NCBI RefSeq assembly: GCF_902167145.1
Contig: NC_050104.1
Location: 95,553,849-95,617,848, forward strand
From: Zea mays
Lineage: Eukaryota > Streptophyta > Magnoliopsida > Poales > Poaceae
DNA: 64,000 nt
Reading direction: 5' to 3'
Below are positions 57,600 through 64,000 of the stretch, piece by piece. Position 1 is the first letter of the stretch; every line of letters begins with the position of its first letter. Below the pieces are notes generated by a model. The model saw nothing but the letters and a program-made list of their open reading frames with translations. It was not told the origin of the DNA and ran no database searches. Made by a program: the position numbers and the translations under genes.

Positions 57600-58792
57600 T
57601 GAAAGGGAAATGTGCCTTTGGGCCATTTCTAAGTATTTTGGTGATTGAGTGCCAACACAAGTGTTTTTGTGTTGATCTATGCAATGTGGTGGACAAAGTG
57701 CAAATCATGTCAAAAGGTATGTTTCTAGACTTAGTACATTATTTTATGGACTAATGTGTTGTGTCTAAGTGCTGGAAACAGGAAAAATCGAATTGGAAAT
57801 GAGATGGCTTTGTTCAGCCAAAGTCTGCTCAGTCTGGGAGCACCGGACTGTCCGGTGGTGCACCGGACAGTGTCCGGTGCGCCAGGCTGGCTCGAGCGAA
57901 CTGGCCGCTCTCGGGAATTCACCGGCGACGTACGACTATAATTCACCGGACTGTCCGGTGAGCCAACGGGCGGCCGGGCCAATGGTCGGCCGCGCGATCT
58001 GCGCGGGACACGTGGCCGGGCCAATGGCTAGAAGGGGGCACCGGACTGTCCGGTGCGCCAACAGCTCTCAGGCGGCCAACGGTCGACTTCGCTGAAAAAG
58101 GAAAGAAATCGGGCATCGGACAGTGTCCGGTGCGCCACGCGACAGAAGGCAAGGATTGCCTTCTCAGATTGCTCTCAACGGCTCCTAGCTGCCTTGGGGC
58201 TATAAAAGGGACCCCTAGGCGCATGGAGAAGGTCACCAAGCATTCCTACAACATTCCTAAGCACTAAGACATCAATTCCGCGCCTTTGATTCTTTGCGAT
58301 AGCAATTAGAGCTCTAGTTGAGTAGTGAACTCTTTGAGTTGTGTTGTGAGCTCTCGTTGCGACTTGTGTGCGTGGTGTTGCTGTGATTTCTTGTCTTTAG
58401 TGTGTTGCTAATCCCTCCCTTGCTCCGTGCTTCTTTGTGAATTTCAAGTGTAAGGGCGAGAGGCTCCAAGTTGTGGAGATTCCTCGCAAACGGGATTGAG
58501 AAAAAGCAAGCAAAACACCGTGGTATTCAAGTGGGTCTTTGGACCGCTTGAGAGGGGTTGATTGCAACCCTCGTCCGTTGGGACGCCACAACGTGGAATA
58601 GGCAAGCGTTGGTCTTGGCCGAACCACGGGATAACCACCGTGCCATCTCTGTGATTGAATTCTTGTGGTTATTGTGTTTTGACTCCTCTCTAGCCACTTG
58701 GCAATTATTGTGCTAACGATTAACCAAGTTTTGTGGCTTAAGTTTTCAAGTTTCACAGGATCACCTATTCACCCCCCCTCTAGGTGCTCTCA
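57600..58792 (+). repeat. 3' LTR of element F (1193 bp)
   Basis: Same borders as the 5' LTR. TATAAAAG at 58201-58208. It has one palindromic unit fewer than the 5' LTR at each of two places. The stretch from TATA to the end (about 590 bp) looks identical to the 5' LTR. Confidence 0.95.
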
Positions 58793-61700
58793 ACCTGAGC
58801 GGCTCGCGCCAGGGGACGAGCAAGAGCTAGCCTCGCTCGCGGGCTATGTGGTCAGATTCACCCCCTTCCACGAGCGGGGATTCGGGGTGCCCACAATCCA
58901 CTTCATGAGGGCGCTCCCGCACTACTATGGTATGGAGCTCCATAAATTCAACCCCATCTCCATCGCCTAGGTAGCCATCTTTGTGGCGATCTGCGAGGGG
59001 TACCTGGGGATCGATCCCCATTAGGACTTTGGGCTCCATCTTTTTTGCATGGAGTTGTTCTCCATTCCCTTGGAGGTGGGGAAGGTGCGCCACGTGGTGA
59101 GGGCCGGCGGTTGCACTCTCTATCTATGCTCGGATCGGGTGCAACTCTACATCCCTGCCACCCTCACCTCGTCGAACAAGGGGTGGTAGAGCCACTGGTT
59201 TTATCTCTGCAACGACGACGGGTGGTTGCCGGAGTATACCTAGCTAGTTGTGACCATGGCGGGGGAGCATTGGAGATAGGGCGCATCGCGGGAACACTAG
59301 GCCTAGCTGCAACACCTGTTGGACGCTCTGCGGAGGCTCCGTGACCAGGGTCGTCGCCGCCTTCCAGCATAGGACGGTGCAGCCATTGGTGGAGCGGCGG
59401 CTACGCCTGGACGAAATGACGTCTGAGGCCTCCATGGAGAGCTCCCAGATGGCCTCGGATGCCCTCTCCACTGACGAGCTCCTCCGACGGGTGAAGGGGA
59501 TGGTGGGGAAGGCAGATTATATTGTCCCCGTCTCGATGCGCACTGAGCAGGGTTATGTGTCCCTAGTAAGTTTTGCACTTTACTTTTGCATTCACCCTTT
59601 CTTCTTCATCTCAACCTATTTTTCCACCCATTTGTAGGGATTGTTGGGTACCGAACCACCCGACCCCTGGTCCTAGAGGTCGTGGTTGGCCGCTGAGGAG
59701 TAGTAGAAGAAGAAGGACACGGAGAAGAAGCAGGTCCATGAGAAAAGGGCGACCCACAACGCATTGGAGAAGCTCTATCGTGTGCAGGAGTAGGGGGGTG
59801 CCCCTGGAGCCCTCCCTGGCATAGACGATGATGACGATGAGGGGATGGAGGTCCGGCTGGGCTTCAGCCTCGAGGGCAGGTTCTAGTCTGAGCCAGCCTC
59901 GGCGGGGCCGTCTGGTGGTGCGGATATGCCCGTGCCTGGGTTTGAGGTGTCGACACCCCTGCCCGAGGTGCGATTGTTTGCTGAGCCGGGGCCTACCCCC
60001 ATAGTTGAGGAGGAGGCAATGTCGGTAGAGAGGGTAGTCGACCCGCTCTAGGTGCCGATCTTGGGGGCAAAGGGCCCAAGGAGCCGAGGGCCTAGGACGA
60101 TAGGTGTGCCCCGGCCCAGGTATGTTGCTAGGGGGTAACCGAATTTGATCCTATTTTGAGTTCTTCGTGTGATTTCTTGCCTCTTCATGCCTCAACCTAA
60201 AGCGCAAGGCAGGTGCACTGATCTTCACCCCTACCAAGGCTGTGAAGACGGGCGCTGGGTCATCGGCCGGGGTTGTGGCCCAATCCCTCGCCTCGGTCGA
60301 TGCTGCCCGGGAGGCCCTTCAGTGGGTTGCCGAGGAGGCCAGGCTTGCCCTGGGGGGTAGGCCGGTCAGGAGGTCTCTACTTCCGAGGTGGTTGCGGCAC
60401 CTCCAGCAATGTTCATAGAGGCCATCCCGGACACATTGGAGAGGTCGAGGGTGGCTGACGTGGCATCGATGGCGGCGTCGCTGACTCCATTGGAGATATT
60501 GATCTCCCTCCTCAATTCCCCTACTGCTGACCGAGGAAAGGGGTGGCTGATGCCGATGCGGCCGGTCCCATAGGCGGCCTGAGGTCCTTGTGTTGGAGCG
60601 AACCAGGCTATTCCTCCGCGATGAGGCGAGTAGTGGCGTCGTCCGCATCGGGAGGGATCCCCTTGAGTGAGGAGGCCCACACCTTTCATGGTTAGATGAA
60701 GACGGCGAGCCATTGTTCGTCCACAACAACGGGGAATAGTAGAAGATGTGGTCCGAGTTCAAAATCATGGCCCGAGTAAGAGGATCGAGCATCATGTACG
60801 GCAACATACTCCTTTTCGTAGGGCGTGTCTTGATGGTGTATATTTTCTTCTCATGGTCTCATGGCGAAGACCATGTCCAAGTCTGTCTTCCTTCAACGCG
60901 AGCGCAGCGTCTGGGATGCGCTGCTACGCCAGAAGGGTTTGCTTGATCGTTCTAACGAGCAGCTTGCCCGAAAAAGCATCGAGGCAACAGATCTTCTAAC
61001 AATGTGCTTAGTGCTTAGGGACGAGGTCGTGGTCGTGCATCGGGAGGTGGCACATGTGGCGGAGAAGGTTCGCTCGCTGGAGGAGAACCTCCAGAAGGTG
61101 TCCGGCAACCGAGAGGAGCTTTAGCGCCAAGTTGGATCCCTCACCGAGGACCTCAAGGCTGAGTAGTCCGAGGCCAAAGGCCTAAGGACCCAAGTGGGAG
61201 GTATGTGTTGCTTACCCATACTTCACCTGCTTGGGTCACTTTGGCTGTGTATCAGTGTTTTTGTTTGATTTGTTTTTAGAGCTTAAGCAGGAACTTGGCA
61301 TCTCCATCAACATGTCCCAAACACTCTCCCAAGCCGTTGATGAGAAGATTGTCGCGCTTAACTCCTTGTCCAAGGTGGTGGCGAACTTTGGCCAAACCTT
61401 TGGCACCGAGGACATCCCCCTGGGTTGATCCCCCACAAAGCAACATGTTGGCCCTGAGTGGCCATATGCGAAGCAAACTCCATGAGGTCGTTCACACTAG
61501 GGTGAAGGGAGCGTTGGCCGCCGGTGCATCCCACTACGAGGTCGACGTTGAGCGGGTGTCTGAAGGCTATATCCTGCCTGATGAGGATGACCTTGCCGAA
61601 GCGGAGGCTTGGAGGGTCCTCAACATCGTCGAAAGGCCGGATGCGGCGCTGGCTCGCCACTTGGAAGAAGAGGTGGTTTCGCCAGTCTCTCCACTCGGCG

Positions 61701-61795
61701 TTGGGTCCTACTCAGACACGACGGCCTTAGATGACGCCGAGGGTGCTGCCTCGCCCCCTTCTGACGCTTCAGCTAATTACCCTGTGGGGTTATAA

Positions 61796-62136
61796 CAAAC
61801 ACTTAAGTTCGTTCTATGTGTAATGTTCTATGTTTCGTTGTGCACTTTTTCTTTGTGTTTCATGTTCGTTGTCATGTCTTTTTGCTGAATTCCTATCGGA
61901 ACACGAGTTACCTTTTTAAAAGAAGGATGGGGAGTGGGGAAACCGTATCCCGGAGGCGTAGGTGTTCCCGCGGCTCAGCCACCCTTTCCTATCAGGATGT
62001 CTCCTGTTCTTTTAGGATTTCATTTTATGACTAGGCCGAAAGCACGAAAATCGTTCTTTTAAGAAAAAACTTCGAGACAAAAGGGGGTTCTGCCCTTCTA
62101 GCCCCCAAGGGAGGTTTGGTCTGGGGAAGATAGGGC
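61796..62136. other. Non-coding part of H between antisense gene and hAT insertion
   Basis: T-rich sequence follows the antisense stop. AAGGGGGTTCTGCCC and CTAGCCCCCAAGGG words lie around 62080-62110. No ORF of note. The 8 bases just before the hAT end are gatagggc, the expected left copy of its target duplication. Confidence 0.5.
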
Positions 62137-64000
62137 CAGTGGCGGAGGACGCCAGAAAATCTAGGTGTTGCTAACGCAACAAAGAATAAAATTTATAACA
62201 CAGTGTAAAATAACTTGTAGCTACAAAATAAGCAATAGACGTTGAAAATACCTGATTTAATAGTCATCTTGATTACAATCCATTTACAAACAAACACCAT
62301 ATAGATAATAAAATCTGGAAAAAGAAATAATGAGTTACGAATGACAATTTGAAGTAAAAATTGTTGAACAAGTGAAATAAGAATATACCTTTAGTTGAGT
62401 CTAGTTCTAGGAGATCTAGGCAATTGCATTTGTCTAGTTTTCTTGTTTTGAAATGCCTTCTTTATTTTCTGAAGGTCCAGTCCTTTAAAAATTTCTCTTT
62501 CAATGTAGCACACCATCAAGTCATTTAACCAACCATCGGACATCTTGTTGCGCAACTCAGTCTTAATAATCTTCATAGCTGAGAAGGCCCTTTCCACTGT
62601 TGCAGTCGCCACAGGTAACAACAATGCTAACTCAATAAGTTGATATACCAGTGGAAACACAATATGCCTCTCAAGCTGAACCATTGTCTTTGATAGACTA
62701 GCAAGATCACAACAAGCTTTGAACTCTTAAATTCTTCGTACATGAATAATAAAAGTTCTTAGCTGATCTTTTATAGTCTTGCAATCATCAAAAGAAAAAT
62801 CATCAGAATAGATATCCGCGAGCCGAGCAAGCTTATCCACATCAAACTTAGAGAACGAATCCCTTGGGTCAAGACAAGAAAAACACACAAGCAACTCTTG
62901 AGATAGCTCATTAAAGCGATGATCAAACTCTGTGGTGATAGAATCTATAGCAGCATAGAAAGTATCAACACGATAAAAATGCTCTGTGGTAATATTATTT
63001 CTCCCACCTTTCCTTGATAGACCAAATCGTGGTACAACATCACTCATATTTGGTATTGGGATATCATTTGCAAGGCAGAATGTTGTGGCTTCTTCCAACA
63101 ATGGCTCCCAACCATCATTTCTCAAATTTATGAAACGTGTTCTCACATCAACAACCAAAGACATGGCTTGGACAACGTTTTGATCCTTTCTTTGCAAGAG
63201 AAGAGAAAGCTCATTTGTGATACGGAGGATCTGTAACATCATCTTCATCATAAACACAAAGCTGAAACACTCCATTTTCCCAACAAAGCCACCTGCACCT
63301 GATGGATTGCGCTCATCTTGGTGCACAATTTCTAAAACTTCTATCACTGATTCCCACATTGACTCAATACGGAGCAAAGTCTTGTAATGAGATCCCCATC
63401 TTGTATCTCCAGGTCTTGACAATGATGTTTCTTGTTGTTTGCCTCTCCCTGATGAAATTTCTCCACTCTCTAACTTTGATAAGAGATTCAAACGATGCTT
63501 ATGTTGTAATATATCCTTTCTTTTGCAAGAAGCACAAGTGCTATTCACAATAGATGTTACATACTCAAAGAAATCCTCAAGTGATGAACAACATTTTGAG
63601 ACAGCAACAACAATCAATTGCAATTGATGAGCAAAGCAATGAACATAGAAAGCAAATGGGTTCTCATCTCGAATTAATTTTTGAAGACCATTAAATTCAC
63701 CTCTCATATTAGAAGCACCATCATACCCCTGCCCTCGAAGTTTTGCAACAACTAATCCATGATCACTTACCATCTCAACTAATGCTTTCTTCAATGATTC
63801 TGATGTTGTGTCCTTGACATGCTTGATGCCCAAAAATCTTTCTATTACTTCACCCTTTTTATTGACAAATCTCACAACAATAGCCATTTGTTCTTTAACT
63901 GATATATCACGGGATTCATCAACAAGAACAGAGAATAAACAATCCCCCATTTCTTCTTTAATTGCACGTGTGACTGCTTCTGCACAACAGTTTGCAAGTT
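62137..64000 (-). mobile_element. hAT transposon, 3' portion, right end off the window
   Basis: The left end reads CAGTGGCGGAGGACGCCAG, matching the CAGTGGCGGA terminal repeat used by plant hAT elements of the ZMYM1/TTF-finger type. The transposase lies on the minus strand and runs off the right edge. The second terminal repeat and the matching 8-bp duplication (gatagggc expected) cannot be seen. Confidence 0.82.
62391..64000 (-). pseudogene. hAT transposase (ZMYM1-like/DUF4371), one in-frame stop, N-terminus off window
   Basis: From 63950 down, the frame holds DUF4371-type motifs: VDESRDISVKEQMAIVVRFV with its first catalytic-type Asp, LRGQGYDGASNMRGEFNGLQ, YVHCFAHQLQLIVVAV and DTRWGSHYKTL. 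A single TAA at 62727-62729 interrupts, and the same frame continues with the hAT dimerisation region (ELALLLPVATATVERAFSAM, then KMSDGWLNDLMVCYIE) to a stop at 62391. So only one nonsense codon breaks about 535 visible codons. The N-terminal zinc finger would be beyond the right edge. The family cuts and pastes hAT elements. Whether this copy was active depends on the unseen part. Confidence 0.88.

Larger units (their letters stand above)
41986..58792 (+). mobile_element. Element F: young Opie/Ji-like Copia Sirevirus nested in H
   Basis: LTRs run TGAAAGGGAAATGTGCC to GGTGCTCTCA, with a perfect 5-bp duplication acctg at 41981-41985 and 58793-58797. It contains primer site, gag, pol and several polypurine tracts. 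Two later insertions lie inside: a solo LTR in the 5' LTR, and the 7.4-kb element G in gag. Without G, I and their duplications the element is about 8.9 kb. The LTRs differ at about 8 positions plus two 19-bp units. Gag is in frame across the G insertion site and pol is open, so F was probably competent until G arrived. Confidence 0.94.
41861..61795 (+). pseudogene. Antisense gene of element H, split by F, decayed
   Basis: It starts MAEKLSVLPPRDPWP at 41861. Element F enters after 125 bases, and the reading resumes at 58798 in a shifted frame with LASLAGYVVRFTPFHERG, RALPHYYGMELHKFNPISIA and CEGYLGIDPH, the PF04195-like domain. Stops at about 58970 and 59022 interrupt it. A GTAAGT intron probably runs from 59564 to 59638 (acceptor TTTGTAG). 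Later pieces are 60861-61124 (a coiled coil around VAHVAEKVRSLEENLQK, ending in a stop), then a segment after another intron-like gap ending TTTTTAG at 61279. The last piece encodes LHEVVHTRVKGALAAGAS and an acidic end, stopping at 61795. A relic with several stops, related to the genes in B, C, E and G but of a different subfamily. Confidence 0.72.
39205..62136 (-). mobile_element. Element H: huck-like Tat-lineage Gypsy element, split by F, right end unseen
   Basis: The 3' LTR (39205-40515) is followed on the right by a polypurine tract, a non-coding region with repeats, and a plus-strand antisense gene starting at 41861 that resumes after element F at 58798 and ends at 61795. Sense-strand gag-pol should lie further right but is not reached. 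The hAT element at 62137 interrupts first. The LTR starting TGTCGGGTATCGTAATTAGG and the antisense protein (FHERGFGVP, RALPHYYG) both resemble maize huck; the name is recalled, not searched. Confidence 0.8.

Overview
This is plant nuclear DNA, almost certainly from a grass and most likely Zea (maize). The evidence is the nested LTR retrotransposons: an Opie/Ji-type Copia (Sirevirus) with CACCGGACTGTCCGGTG palindromes in its LTRs, cinful/zeon-type Gypsy elements, and Tat-lineage Gypsy elements with a second (archaeal-type) RNase H and antisense genes. I see no ordinary host gene, rRNA, tRNA or CRISPR array. Family names (Opie/Ji, zeon, huck, RIRE2/Grande) are recalled from structure and LTR ends and were not searched.

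Layout. (1) 1-11051: a minus-strand Tat-lineage Gypsy element (E). Its 3' LTR lies off the left edge, its decayed gag-pol is on the minus strand, and it carries a plus-strand antisense gene and two tandem arrays. (2) 11052-11930: a decayed CACTA transposase piece. (3) 11931-35882: an old minus-strand Copia/Sirevirus (D). Its gag is split by a pol-less zeon-like element (C, 19295-34238), whose antisense gene is split by a second zeon-like element (B, 20332-27846, perfect 5-bp target duplication). (4) 35883-39204: LTR fragments, two MITEs and unassigned AT-rich DNA. (5) 39205 to at least 62136: a minus-strand huck-like Gypsy element (H). Its antisense gene is split by a young plus-strand Sirevirus (F, 41986-58792, TSD acctg). 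F has an intact 1068-residue pol, a solo LTR (I, 42482-42956) inside its 5' LTR, and a zeon-like element (G, 43796-51227, TSD gagtc) inside its gag. (6) 62137-64000: the 3' part of a hAT transposon with a near-intact transposase, open at the right edge.

Main theme. Five Gypsy elements (B, C, E, G, H) each carry a gene between the sense coding region and the 3' LTR, on the opposite strand to gag. In the three zeon-like copies it is a three-exon gene with GT-AG introns at matching places (one donor has decayed). In four of the five elements it has a clear TATA box 136-159 bp upstream of the ATG. All encode a PF04195-like ('putative gypsy-type transposon') domain; coiled-coil-like or charged segments follow it. 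Antisense ORFs are known in the Tat lineage. The repeated promoter, splicing and terminal-exon architecture is the most interesting biology here. The zeon-like elements keep gag plus this gene but have no pol at all.

Relative order of insertion, by nesting: D before C before B; H before F before G; F before I. The LTR pairs compared by eye are F about 8 substitutions in 1.19 kb, G about 8 in 669 bp, B about 13 in 670 bp, and C clearly more diverged with several indels.
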